DNA of 18,520 nucleotides from Pseudomonadota bacterium (GCA_023391335.1 JAEWBG010000014.1:1-18520); one strand, 5' to 3'; shown: positions 6,461 through 14,218, counted from the stretch's first letter. Notes: generated by a model from the sequence alone, not told the origin. A program made the numbers and translations.

Positions 6461-6610
6461 TTGACAGGATGAACGGGATTGACGGGATGAGCAGCGCAAA
6501 CTCTTTCCGTTTGCTCTTACATCCTGTTCATCCTGTCTAACAGTTCTTCTCTCTGCATGCTCAAGCGGAAGCAAAGAGTTTGGACAGGATGAACAGGATT
6601 GACAGGATGG
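6461..6610. repeat. Palindromic 9-nt-periodic ACAGGAT element, copy A
   Basis: This spacer element has three parts: a forward tract in 9-nt steps (GACAGGATG-type units, 6461-6489), an inverted tract ATCCTGTTCATCCTGTC (6521-6537), and a second forward tract (6583-6609). Between the last two lies AACAGTTCTTCTCTCTGCAT and a short AAGAGTTTGG arm. The same internal order recurs at 7371-7472 and 7634-7724. It fills most of the 337-base gap between the esterase and the orphan gene 6751-7212. The rest of the gap holds a 31-bp direct repeat (6634-6664). Confidence 0.8.
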
Positions 6611-6633
6611 GAGACCACACTTGGGCAGCCACC

Positions 6634-6664
6634 GATTGCGACGTGATTCGTCTTGATCGATGGA
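6634..6664 (+). repeat. 31-bp diverged direct repeat, left copy
   Basis: This segment, starting GATTGCG and ending CGATGGA, matches 7247-7277 at 26 of 31 positions in the same orientation; weaker similarity continues to a shared ATGACGC. The two copies flank the orphan gene 6751-7212, each lying between that gene and a 9-nt-periodic element. Confidence 0.55.
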
Positions 6665-6750
6665 CCTGCATGATGCCGATGACGCTTCAGTGATGCACGG
6701 TCAAGAACCATCATAGGTCATAATCAGCGGCGGGCACGGAGAATGGAAAC

Positions 6751-7212
6751 GTGAAGCGGAAAACGAGCGAGATGATCGAAAGGGAAGTTGTAGAGCAGTT
6801 CTTCAAGCAGCCCCTTCGATTTGAATTCGGCACGTACTCTTTGGAGATTCCAAGTGGTGCCGCTGTTACCGCGCAGGTTTCAACTCAGTCGAGGCCAGGT
6901 GGAACTAGTTGGACCATTCACTGTGGCCGGCATCGCTTCGCGATCCAATTAGCAGCTAGCGGCAGCCCAGCCGATCTGGCGCCGTTCCTTTCATGCGTTA
7001 CCAAAACCGAGATCGAGACAACTTCGATCAACATCAATGGGATTCAAGGCGTTACCTACGGAACTTTAGTAGACCAACAGCGAATCGACTGGCATCTGAA
7101 GCGCGGAGAATTGATGATCTTGATCTCACTGACGGGACCCGCTGTGCGTAGCTCCGACGAGCATGCGATGCACGAGCGATTCATCAACTCGATTCAATAC
7201 CTCCCTCGCTGA
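6751..7212 (+). CDS. Unrecognised 153-aa protein, GTG start
   Basis: I do not recognise a family. The 153-residue protein has no signal peptide or membrane segment, begins with a charged helix (EMIEREVVEQFFKQ), and then looks beta-rich with alternating hydrophobic residues, ending in a helix (MHERFINSIQYLPR). It looks like one compact cytoplasmic domain. The start could be GTG 6751, with GGAG nine bases upstream, or ATG 6772. Codon use and composition look ordinary for the window and the frame is open throughout, so I consider it real. It is bracketed by a 31-bp diverged direct repeat (6634 and 7247) and by two palindromic 9-nt-periodic elements. This cassette-like setting suggests acquisition or duplication rather than an operon role. 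Confidence 0.65.
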   Translation: MKRKTSEMIEREVVEQFFKQPLRFEFGTYSLEIPSGAAVTAQVSTQSRPGGTSWTIHCGRHRFAIQLAASGSPADLAPFLSCVTKTEIETTSININGIQGVTYGTLVDQQRIDWHLKRGELMILISLTGPAVRSSDEHAMHERFINSIQYLPR

Positions 7213-7246
7213 ATCTTAGAAGTTCCCACGAATTTGGACACCTGCT

Positions 7247-7277
7247 GATTGCGGCTTCATTCGTCCTGACCGATGGA
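7247..7277 (+). repeat. 31-bp diverged direct repeat, right copy
   Basis: This is the partner of 6634-6664, 613 bases away, on the other side of the orphan gene and 37 bases before the next 9-nt-periodic element. Confidence 0.55.
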
Positions 7278-7313
7278 TGACCAATGACGCGCTCCTGGAT
7301 TAGGGAGATAAGT

Positions 7314-7472
7314 CGACAGGATCTACAGGATTGCCGGGATGATCCGAGCCAAGCGTGTTCTCTTCGCGTTTTAATCCTGTTCATCCTGTTAATCCTGTCT
7401 AACAGTTCTTCTCTCTGCATCCTCAAGCAGGAAGCTAAGAGTTTGGACAGGATGGACAGGATTGACAGAATG
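7314..7472. repeat. Palindromic 9-nt-periodic ACAGGAT element, copy B
   Basis: It has the same architecture as copy A: a degenerate forward tract (7314-7342), an inverted tract ATCCTGTTCATCCTGTTAAT (7374-7393) continuing to CCTGTC, then AACAGTTCTTCTCTCTGCAT (7401-7420), AAGAGTTTGG, and a forward tract to 7472. The central segment from the inverted tract onward is close to copy A apart from an extra 9-nt unit (TTAATCCTG). Together with copy C and the GCCCTKCGGGC array it makes up most of the 556-base gap between the orphan gene and the EF-G paralogue, which contains no gene I can support. Confidence 0.8.
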
Positions 7473-7499
7473 GTCGGAGTGAAGTCATCTGAAGCGGAA

Positions 7500-7613
7500 T
7501 GAAGAGGCAAGCCCTGCGGGCAGGGTAGCCGTTGGCAAGCAAGCCCTTCGGGCAGGCAAGCCTAACGGCAGGCCAGAGACGGAATTGAAGAGGCGAGCCC
7601 TGCGGGCAAGATA
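7500..7613. repeat. Array of three GCCCTKCGGGC mini-hairpins
   Basis: GCCC-TGC-GGGC (7511-7521), GCCC-TTC-GGGC (7543-7553) and GCCC-TGC-GGGC (7597-7607) are short hairpins in the same setting (AAGCCC or GAGCCC). The first and third are embedded in a longer direct repeat beginning TGAAGAGGC at 7500 and, with one inserted base before it, at 7586. It sits between two 9-nt-periodic elements. Confidence 0.7.
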
Positions 7614-7633
7614 CCCTGCGCGCGAGTGCTTCC

Positions 7634-7724
7634 TCGTTCATCTTGTTAACCCTTTCAAAGATTCTTCTCTCCGCGCGGAGTCGGAGCTAAGAGTTTGGAC
7701 AGGATGAACGGGATTGACAGGATG
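7634..7724. repeat. Palindromic 9-nt-periodic ACAGGAT element, copy C (degenerate)
   Basis: The inverted tract has decayed (TTCATCTTGTTAACCC, 7638-7653), but GATTCTTCTCTCCGCG, GAGCTAAGAGTTTGG and the final forward tract (GACAGGATGAACGGGATTG, 7698-7716) keep the order of copies A and B. It ends about 45 bases before the stop codon of the EF-G paralogue on the minus strand. Confidence 0.7.
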
Positions 7725-7768
7725 GTCTGATTAAGAAGTCTGCTCCTGCTCTCAGACGGCCGGCCTCT

Positions 7769-9814
7769 TCATTCTTCCTCCACTCCCTTCCACGCCTTCA
7801 TCAACTCCTGCTGTTTGCGCGCTGGGACGGCATCGTAGTGACTCAGCTCCATCGCATAACTGCCTTCGCCGCCCGTGAGTGACTTCAGGCGCGACTGGTA
7901 GTCGTTGATCTCGGCCAGCGGGACGAGGGCGCTTATGCGTGCTTGACCACCAGCAAGTGAGTTGCTGCCGCTGATGCGGCCTCGACGAGTTGCGAGATCC
8001 GCGGTGATGTCGCCGGTTGCTTGCGCAGGTGTCGTGACTTCGAGTTTAACGATCGGTTCGAGAACGATCGGCGCGGCATCGCGGAACGCATTCTGAAATG
8101 CACGACGGCCGGCCGCAACGAAAGCGACTTCCTTGGAATCGACTGAATGATGTTTGCCGTCGTAGACGATGACGCGCACATCCTGAAGCGGGAAGCCTGC
8201 GATCGCGCCGTCGCTCAGCACTTGGCGAACGCCCTTCTCGACTGCTGGAATGTATTGCGATGGAATCGAACCGCCGACGACTTCATCGACGAACTCGAAT
8301 CCCGTGCCGCGATCGAGCGGCTCGATACGCAAGAACACTTCGCCGAACTGTCCGGCGCCGCCGGTTTGTTTCTTGTGTCGATGATGCCCTTCGGAGGGGC
8401 GCGTGATGGTTTCGCGGTACGGAATGCTGGGCGTGTGCGTCTTGCATTGCACGCCGTAGCGAGTCCTCATGCGCTCGAGCATGACGCGCAGATGTAGATC
8501 ACCCATCCCGTACAGCACGGTCTCATTGAGACTTGCATGATGCTCGACTCGCACACAAGGATCTTCGGCAACAAGTCGATGCAGCGCATCGGAGAGCTTC
8601 TGCTCCTCGCCACGACGGTCCGGCTCGATCGCGACACCGGCCATCGCGGGCGGGAACGTGATGGACTTCAGATGAAAATGATCTTCGTCATGCGAATCAT
8701 GTAGCACCGCATCGAAGTGCAATTCCTCCACTTTCGAAATAGCGCCGATGTCGCCCGGTAGCAGTTGCGGTACTTCCATGTGATCTTTGCCCTGCAATCG
8801 ATAGAGGTGCGCCACCTTGAATGCCTTGCGCGCGTCGCCGACGAACAATTGCGATCCATTACGCACCGTCCCTTGGTGAACGCGGAAGACGCCCATCTTG
8901 CCGACAAATGGATCGATCGTGACTTTGAACACGTGCGCGATCACATGCTGGTTTGGATCGGCAGTGACCTTCACGCGTTCGGCTGAATCACCTTCTCCTT
9001 TGAGAAAGGGCGGCGGATTTCCCTCCATGGGGTTGGGCATCAATCGCGAAATAATCTGCAGCAGCTCCGTAATGCCGGCGCCGGTTTCGGCACTCACGAA
9101 ACAAATCGGAATGAGATGGCCTTCGCGCAGGGCGCGCTCGAAAGGATCGTGCAGTTGTTCGGGCGTGAGTTCCTCGCCTTGTTCGAGATACAAGGCCATC
9201 AATTTCTCGTCGACCTCGACGACTTGATCGATGATCTCCGTATGCGCACTCGCGACGCTCGAAAAATCTGGCGTGCCAGTACCGGGTTGGAAAAAGCAGT
9301 CCACAACTGAACGTCCATGCTCGCTCGGCAAATTGAGAGGTAGACACTCGCGTCCGAACGTTTCGCGCAGCTCGTCCACGAGCCGTTCGCAATTCGACTC
9401 GCGGCAGTCGATCTTGTTGACGATGACGAGCCGGCACAATTCACGATCACGCGCGAACTGCATCATCCTGTGTGTGACCGGCTCGATGCCATTCACTGCG
9501 CTGATCACAACGGCAGCAGTCTCGACGGCTTCGAGCACCGACAGCGAACGACCGATGAAATCCGGATAGCCCGGCGTATCGATGAGATTGACGTGACAGC
9601 CACCCTGTTCGAAATGCACGATGGCCGCATCGAGTGAATGACCGAATTCTTTTTCCTGAGGATCGAAATCGCACGTGAGCGTGCCGCGTTCGACGCTGCC
9701 ACGAGTGCGAATCGCGCCGGTTGCAACGAGCAGACTCTCTGCCAACAGACTTTTGCCGGCGCCTGCCTGCCCGACCAGCGCGATGTTGCGGATGTTCTCG
9801 GTGGAATACGCCAT
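7769..9814 (-). CDS. EF-G paralogue (EF-G2/FusA2-like translational GTPase)
   Basis: A full-length EF-G-like GTPase of 681 residues. It shows G1 GQAGAGKS (15-22), G3 DTPGYPDF (79-86), G4 NKID (133-136), G5 VSAETG (240-245), domain II from about 290, domain III around 383-460, the domain IV motif HKKQTGGAGQFGEV (480-493), and domain V to the end. Canonical EF-G has DTPGH with the catalytic histidine; here it is Tyr 83, and switch I lacks the RGIT block (EFGHSLD instead). Both are features I know from the EF-G2 or 'elongation factor G-like' paralogues such as mycobacterial FusA2, so this is probably not the housekeeping translocase. A specialised ribosomal role is unproven. The start at 9814 has GGAGG eight bases upstream; a GTG at 9829 overlaps that site. 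No str-operon neighbours (rpsL, rpsG, tuf) are present. Confidence 0.92.
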   Translation of the reverse strand: MAYSTENIRNIALVGQAGAGKSLLAESLLVATGAIRTRGSVERGTLTCDFDPQEKEFGHSLDAAIVHFEQGGCHVNLIDTPGYPDFIGRSLSVLEAVETAAVVISAVNGIEPVTHRMMQFARDRELCRLVIVNKIDCRESNCERLVDELRETFGRECLPLNLPSEHGRSVVDCFFQPGTGTPDFSSVASAHTEIIDQVVEVDEKLMALYLEQGEELTPEQLHDPFERALREGHLIPICFVSAETGAGITELLQIISRLMPNPMEGNPPPFLKGEGDSAERVKVTADPNQHVIAHVFKVTIDPFVGKMGVFRVHQGTVRNGSQLFVGDARKAFKVAHLYRLQGKDHMEVPQLLPGDIGAISKVEELHFDAVLHDSHDEDHFHLKSITFPPAMAGVAIEPDRRGEEQKLSDALHRLVAEDPCVRVEHHASLNETVLYGMGDLHLRVMLERMRTRYGVQCKTHTPSIPYRETITRPSEGHHRHKKQTGGAGQFGEVFLRIEPLDRGTGFEFVDEVVGGSIPSQYIPAVEKGVRQVLSDGAIAGFPLQDVRVIVYDGKHHSVDSKEVAFVAAGRRAFQNAFRDAAPIVLEPIVKLEVTTPAQATGDITADLATRRGRISGSNSLAGGQARISALVPLAEINDYQSRLKSLTGGEGSYAMELSHYDAVPARKQQELMKAWKGVEEE

Positions 9815-9915
9815 CGGTAGATCCTCCACGGAAAGCGCAGGGCGATGGCCGAGGATACTCCGGCGGATCGTGGCGTCGGATTGCGGTTAGTGACTAGAAC
9901 AATCGAAGGATTTCA

Positions 9916-9951
9916 CACGGAGGACACGGAGTGCACGGAGACAAGGAGTGA
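9916..9951 (+). repeat. 9-nt periodic GGAG tract
   Basis: Four consecutive 9-base units read CACGGAGGA, CACGGAGTG, CACGGAGAC and AAGGAGTGA, keeping GGAG in register. It lies upstream of the EF-G paralogue in the 373-base gap before PhoD. It differs in sequence from the ACAGGAT elements but has the same period. Confidence 0.7.
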
Positions 9952-10029
9952 TGAAAGATCCGAAGCACTCATTGCGCATCTCTTGCTGTCAGGATTGCAT
10001 ATTCGCAGAGCCTTTCTCGGAAAGTACCG

Positions 10030-10146
10030 TCTCCCGATGCGTCGACCTCGGCACTTCCCCCTCTCCCGCGCTACGCGCGACCTCCCCCACAAGGGGGGAG
10101 GTGTTGCTCCCTCTCCCTTTGATGGGAGAGGGTTGGGGAGAGGGTG
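10030..10146. repeat. CCTCTCCC multi-hairpin repeat, copy 1
   Basis: Its parts are GCGC-TAC-GCGC, a CCTCCCCC-ACAA-GGGGGGAGG hairpin, and a perfect 9-bp stem CCCTCTCCC (10109-10117), TTTGAT, GGGAGAGGG (10124-10132). The core 10057-10103 matches 14278-14324 at 45 of 47 positions. It sits just beyond the stop codon of phoD (minus strand). The A7 run at 10147-10153 falls on the wrong side of the hairpins for a standard intrinsic terminator of that gene, so a role in transcript ending is possible but not typical. Confidence 0.8.
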
Positions 10147-10187
10147 AAAAAAATCGCGTCGAGTTCAGCAATCCTTGCGTGCACGCT

Positions 10188-12239
10188 TCACGCCGGAAAC
10201 GGATCGCCTTCCAAGATTCGTTGCTCGAGCATTGGCCGCTCACCACTCTTCCAACGATTGGCACGATGAACAACACGATAACGAAGTGGACCGCCATCAT
10301 TTGATGATGCACGCGTAATCGGTCGAGGCACGCATACGAACTCTGTTTCGATCGCGTTGCTTTGCGCCGTGACGACCGAGTACCCGTGACCGCCCATGTC
10401 GACGAACTCGAGATGCGGCGCGTTATCGGGATTGCGTGCTGCAAGTGCTGCCTTGCGATCGCCCGTCTTCGCGTATTCGAGTGCTGTACGAACACCATGA
10501 CGCAGTAACAAGTTCACCGTCGCTTCGTGCTTCCCGGGTGCACGCTCGACGGAGAACAGCGCGCGTAGCGGATGGCCTTTCAGACCATGCTCCAGCGATT
10601 CGGCGAGGCCCGGCGCGGATATGGACCCTGTGATGAACGCGATGCCCACGGGTTCGAAAGGTTGAGGTGGCAAAGCGGTCGCTGAATATCCCGCCCAGAA
10701 GCTGTGGCGATCGCCAGACACCGTGACGAAGCCATCGATCTTCTGAGCATCAACGAAACCATAGAGCTCAGCGCGTTCTCGATACGTCGCACTCAGATCG
10801 CCGCCGCCAAGACATGCATAACCGGTTCCTGGCCAAGGCCGCGTCAGTCCGGCAGGAAGATTCTGCGGATCCGCTCGCCAGTCCAGCGTGCCGTTAGAGG
10901 CAGCCCAGATCTTCCAAGTGGCATCCGAGCTGGCAATCGTCTTCTTCCACCAGGCTTTTTGCTCGGCGCCAAGCAGCGTCGCTGCTGGTTCATCGCGCCG
11001 GAAATTCGGCACGTTCTTGCCATCGAACGAGATCGTGGCAGGCGGTGCACTATCGTTGTACTCCCGTCCAGCGTCGAGCACCTCCATCACTTCCTGCGGA
11101 ACGAAAAAGGGAAACTCGTCGAGCCCGAACACCTCGGCCTCGGGCCGACTCGTGGGATCCTCGCAGTTGTAACTGTGATGATCGGTGATGATGAGATCGA
11201 TGTGCCGTCCGAAACGTAATGATCGATACGCCGTCATGCTGGCCAGCGCCGCACGATTGTTTGGCTCATCGCCTAAACCATTCGCATCGAATCTTTCGAT
11301 CGGCGCATTCTTCACTTTCGGTGGATCGAACCGATCGAGTCCTGCGCCGGATGATTTCGCGACGCGTGAGGGAATGTATTCCCACCAAGCTTGATTGGCG
11401 GCGACGCGAAGCTCTTGCGCCGGCTCGGCCTTGCCGCCGTACTTGATGAAGCTCTGCCATCCTTGCCAGGAGAATTCGTGGTTGTCGCCGATGCAAACAA
11501 ATGGCAGCCACGCTCGTGCATCTTGAACATCAGGATCCGCAAGATGCGCGCGATAGACGAAGCGATATCCGGCAAGATTCGTCGGGACGTGGAAATTGCC
11601 GACCTTTCTTGCGTCCGGAATGCGCCCGATGTCGTTGACGGTACGGTCGTAGCGATGTGCGATCTCGTCGGGGTACTCGACGACTTCGTAGATGAAATCG
11701 CCAAGGTGCAATACAAATCCGAGTCGCTCATTTTCCGACGTACGTTGATCTTCCCACAGCATGCGTCGATAGGCGTTCTGCCAACCTTCGTTGACGCTTT
11801 GGCATGAGACGAAGGCGAAGCGCGCCTTCGCAGCATCATCCGCACGCGGTGCCGTAATCGTTCTTCCGATTCGACTTCCGTGACCGTTCGCGTCGGTGAA
11901 TCGATACCAATACACCGTGCGAGGTTGCAGCCCAGCGACGAGGACACGGCAGGTCCAGTCCGATACGGCGAGTGCGGGCGCATGTGCCTTCGCAATCACA
12001 TGCTTGAAGTCGCGATCCCGGGCGACTTCGACAGTCAACGTCGCGTCGCGCCCGTCGGCTACCGGATGCCGAGTCCACAGGATGACGCTGTCGGATTGCG
12101 GATCACCTGATGCAACGCCTTCAGGATAGAGATCTCGCCGCTCGACCCATCGTTGCTTAGACGCTTCAGCCGAGCCTGCCCATACCAGCGTCGCACCTAT
12201 TGCTGCGGCACCTTCAATGAAAGATCGACGAGTCAGCAT
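10188..12239 (-). CDS. phoD: Tat-exported alkaline phosphatase D family protein
   Basis: A 683-residue PhoD-family metallophosphoesterase. The N-terminus MLTRRSFIEGAAAIGATLVW is a twin-arginine signal (RRSF) with cleavage likely near ASA-type residues 24-27. GVASGDPQ (41-48) opens the Fn3-like N-terminal domain. The catalytic domain has FVSCQ (143-147, Cys being the Fe ligand in PhoD), GDFIYE (180-185), GDNHEFSW (251-258), ITDHHSYN (351-358) and SGDRHS (508-513). Family enzymes release phosphate from mono- and diesters outside the cytoplasm with Fe/Ca cofactors. It is longer than Bacillus PhoD, with an extended C-terminal part. The start at 12239 has GAGG seven bases upstream. Pho-type control is likely for the family, but I could not find a convincing Pho box in the repeat-filled upstream region. 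Confidence 0.92.
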   Translation of the reverse strand: MLTRRSFIEGAAAIGATLVWAGSAEASKQRWVERRDLYPEGVASGDPQSDSVILWTRHPVADGRDATLTVEVARDRDFKHVIAKAHAPALAVSDWTCRVLVAGLQPRTVYWYRFTDANGHGSRIGRTITAPRADDAAKARFAFVSCQSVNEGWQNAYRRMLWEDQRTSENERLGFVLHLGDFIYEVVEYPDEIAHRYDRTVNDIGRIPDARKVGNFHVPTNLAGYRFVYRAHLADPDVQDARAWLPFVCIGDNHEFSWQGWQSFIKYGGKAEPAQELRVAANQAWWEYIPSRVAKSSGAGLDRFDPPKVKNAPIERFDANGLGDEPNNRAALASMTAYRSLRFGRHIDLIITDHHSYNCEDPTSRPEAEVFGLDEFPFFVPQEVMEVLDAGREYNDSAPPATISFDGKNVPNFRRDEPAATLLGAEQKAWWKKTIASSDATWKIWAASNGTLDWRADPQNLPAGLTRPWPGTGYACLGGGDLSATYRERAELYGFVDAQKIDGFVTVSGDRHSFWAGYSATALPPQPFEPVGIAFITGSISAPGLAESLEHGLKGHPLRALFSVERAPGKHEATVNLLLRHGVRTALEYAKTGDRKAALAARNPDNAPHLEFVDMGGHGYSVVTAQSNAIETEFVCVPRPITRASSNDGGPLRYRVVHRANRWKSGERPMLEQRILEGDPFPA

Positions 12240-12366
12240 AGAGATTCCTCATCGCTGTGATGCGGCTCGGACATCGCGGAGAGTGGCAGCCTTGCAGATT
12301 GCACCACTCAAATATGTACCGATCTGCCGCATAGTGAGTAGCCAGATGTAGCGCAGAGAGTAAAAC

Positions 12367-12612
12367 TTCTAGACGGGATTAACGGGATGAACAGGATGTT
12401 TGGAGCAGGAACAGACGCCTTAGCTCTGACCATATCCTGTTCATCCTGTCCAAACTCTTTATCGCTGCTCGGGATACAAAGAGAAGAACCTCTAGACGGG
12501 ATTAACAAGATGAACAGGATGGGCGAGACCAGGAACAGACGCCTTAGCTCTGACCATCCTGTCAATCCTGTTCATCCTATCCAAACGCTTTATCGCTGCT
12601 CGGGATACAGAC
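12367..12612. repeat. Two-copy tandem array of the 9-nt-periodic element (copies D and E)
   Basis: Unit 1 (12367-12489) and unit 2 (12490-12612) are tandem copies. Both begin TCTAGACGGGATTAAC, carry CAGGAACAGACGCCTTAGCT (12406 and 12530), then an inverted ATCCTG tract, then CTTTATCGCTGCTCGGGATA (12457 and 12588). The offset between copies is 123 bases on the left but 131 on the right, because unit 2 has an extra ATCCTGTCA-type 9-nt step. The element is inverted relative to copies A-C. It occupies the 443-base divergent spacer between phoD and the tannase-like gene, so promoters for both must lie in or beside it; the remaining sequence shows nothing I can name. Confidence 0.85.
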
Positions 12613-12682
12613 ACAATGACCGTACGCCTTCAGGCGGGAACGCTTCGAACGTCTGTTAAGACTTAGCTTCTTAGGAAAGTGC

Positions 12683-14218
12683 ATGAAATCAGCTCTCTCG
12701 CTCGTCACCACGATTCTCCTCCCCGTCGCACTGATGGGTGGAGCGTCAATTGCGAATGCCGCTGCTTCGTGCGCGGCCCTGACGAAGTTCACGATGCCCG
12801 AGCATCGCGTGACAATTACGAAAGCGCAGGAAGTCGCCGCGAGTGCGCCCGGAGTTTCGCCCGCGGTGCCTGCCCATTGTCGAGTTGATGGCGTGATCGA
12901 CCAGCGCACAGGGCGCGACGGCAAATCTTACGGGATCGGATTTGCTGTGAATCTGCCCGCAAAGTGGAACGGGCGTTTCCTATTTCAGGGCGGCGGCGGA
13001 TTGAACGGCAGCGTCCAGCCTCCGCTGGGTGGTGCTTATTCCGGCGAACAATCTGCACTCGCTCGCGGGTTCGCGGTGGCGAGCACGGATTCCGGACACC
13101 AGAGCACTGGATTCGACGGCAGCTTCTTTCGCGATCAAAAGGCCGCTTTGGATTTCCTGTATGGCGGTGTGTCTGAAGTGACGGTAGTCGCGAAGGCGAT
13201 CATCGCGAGTCATTACGGCAAGCGGCAGGATCACGCATATTTTGTCGGCTGCTCCACCGGCGGACGCGAAGCGATGATGATGTCGCAGCGATTCCCGAAT
13301 TATTTCGACGGCATCGTGGCCGTAGCGCCAGCAGCACGCACCAACTTCTCGAATCTTGGACTCAGGTACGCGACGTCGATATTGAATTCCATTGCGCCGC
13401 GTGATGCACAAGGCAATCCGCAAACCCGCGCTGCGTTCAGCGATACCGACCGACGTGTATTGATCGATGGCGTTCTCGGAGCGTGCGATGCGATCGATGG
13501 CGACAAAGATGGATTCATCTTCGCGCCGCAGAGCTGCAAGTTCGATCCGCTCACGCTCGCGTGCGCAGGTGAAAAAGGCGATGGTTGCCTTTCGGTGCCG
13601 CAAGCGAACGCCATCCGCGCCATCATGCAGGGGCCACGCACCGCATCGGGACGACAGGTGTATCCGGGCTACTTCTACGATACCGGCATCGCAAACACCG
13701 AAGGCCTGCCGGGTGTCCTCGCAGGACCAATGATTCCAGAAGGCAAACCGGTGGGCACGGAATTCGATGTCGACGCCGCAGCCGCTGAAGCGATGGACGC
13801 GCGAGCCATGGTGGGTGATACCAACGCCTGGACGAACTTGAGCACGTTCCGCGGCCATGGCGGCAAGCTGATCTTCGCTCACGGCCTGAGTGATCCATGG
13901 TTCTCAGCCAAAGAAACGGTGTGGTATTACGAGCAACTCGGCAGAGACAACACGGATTCGCCGCTCACCGATTGGAGCCGCTTATTCCTCGTGCCCGGCA
14001 TGGGGCACTGCGCTGGCGGCGCGCGCACGCTTGATCAATTCGACCTGCTGAGTGCCGTGGTCGATTGGGTCGAATCCGATCGCGCTCCCGAACGCGTGAT
14101 TGCGACCGGCAAGTCTGCTCCTGGCGAGAGTCGCCCGTTGTGTTCTTATCCAACGCATGCTCAATACAACGGCACCGGCGACTCGCATGATGCGGCGAGT
14201 TATAGCTGTCGGGAGTGA
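12683..14218 (+). CDS. Secreted tannase/feruloyl esterase family protein
   Basis: A 511-residue exported esterase. A Sec signal peptide covers about residues 1-27 (ending IANAA). The family's CS-D-HC pattern is complete: nucleophile S191 in GCSTGGRE with C190 before it, D404 in HGLSDPWFS, and H442 in GMGHC with C443 after it; the paired cysteines form the disulfide that holds Ser and His together. CDAIDGDKDGFI (268-279) fits the calcium-binding loop of the lid domain. The oxyanion region includes FLFQGGGGLNG. Family members cleave galloyl or feruloyl esters of plant material, or related esters such as MHET; the substrate here is unknown. The start has AGGA about seven bases upstream. It is transcribed away from phoD and converges with the MscS-type gene. 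Confidence 0.92.
   Translation: MKSALSLVTTILLPVALMGGASIANAAASCAALTKFTMPEHRVTITKAQEVAASAPGVSPAVPAHCRVDGVIDQRTGRDGKSYGIGFAVNLPAKWNGRFLFQGGGGLNGSVQPPLGGAYSGEQSALARGFAVASTDSGHQSTGFDGSFFRDQKAALDFLYGGVSEVTVVAKAIIASHYGKRQDHAYFVGCSTGGREAMMMSQRFPNYFDGIVAVAPAARTNFSNLGLRYATSILNSIAPRDAQGNPQTRAAFSDTDRRVLIDGVLGACDAIDGDKDGFIFAPQSCKFDPLTLACAGEKGDGCLSVPQANAIRAIMQGPRTASGRQVYPGYFYDTGIANTEGLPGVLAGPMIPEGKPVGTEFDVDAAAAEAMDARAMVGDTNAWTNLSTFRGHGGKLIFAHGLSDPWFSAKETVWYYEQLGRDNTDSPLTDWSRLFLVPGMGHCAGGARTLDQFDLLSAVVDWVESDRAPERVIATGKSAPGESRPLCSYPTHAQYNGTGDSHDAASYSCRE

Noticed and set aside
10109..10153. Intrinsic terminator for phoD
   Set aside because: The CCCTCTCCC stem is perfect, but read in the phoD direction the T-run comes before the hairpin, not after it. 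I kept it only as a repeat.
11312..11995. 227-residue minus-strand frame inside phoD
   Set aside because: It is out of frame with PhoD on the same strand and is Arg/Ser-rich without motifs. PhoD motifs GDFIYE and GDNHEF fall in this region in the correct frame.
12367..12612. CRISPR array or integron attC-like array
   Set aside because: There are only two tandem units of over 120 bases with 9-nt sub-repeats, no uniform short repeats with unique spacers, and no cas or intI gene in the window. The attC core sites are not visible.
12980..13882. 300-residue open frame on the minus strand inside the tannase-like gene
   Set aside because: The plus strand encodes a complete family match with all catalytic motifs. 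The minus frame has no recognisable domain and is a by-product of codon bias.
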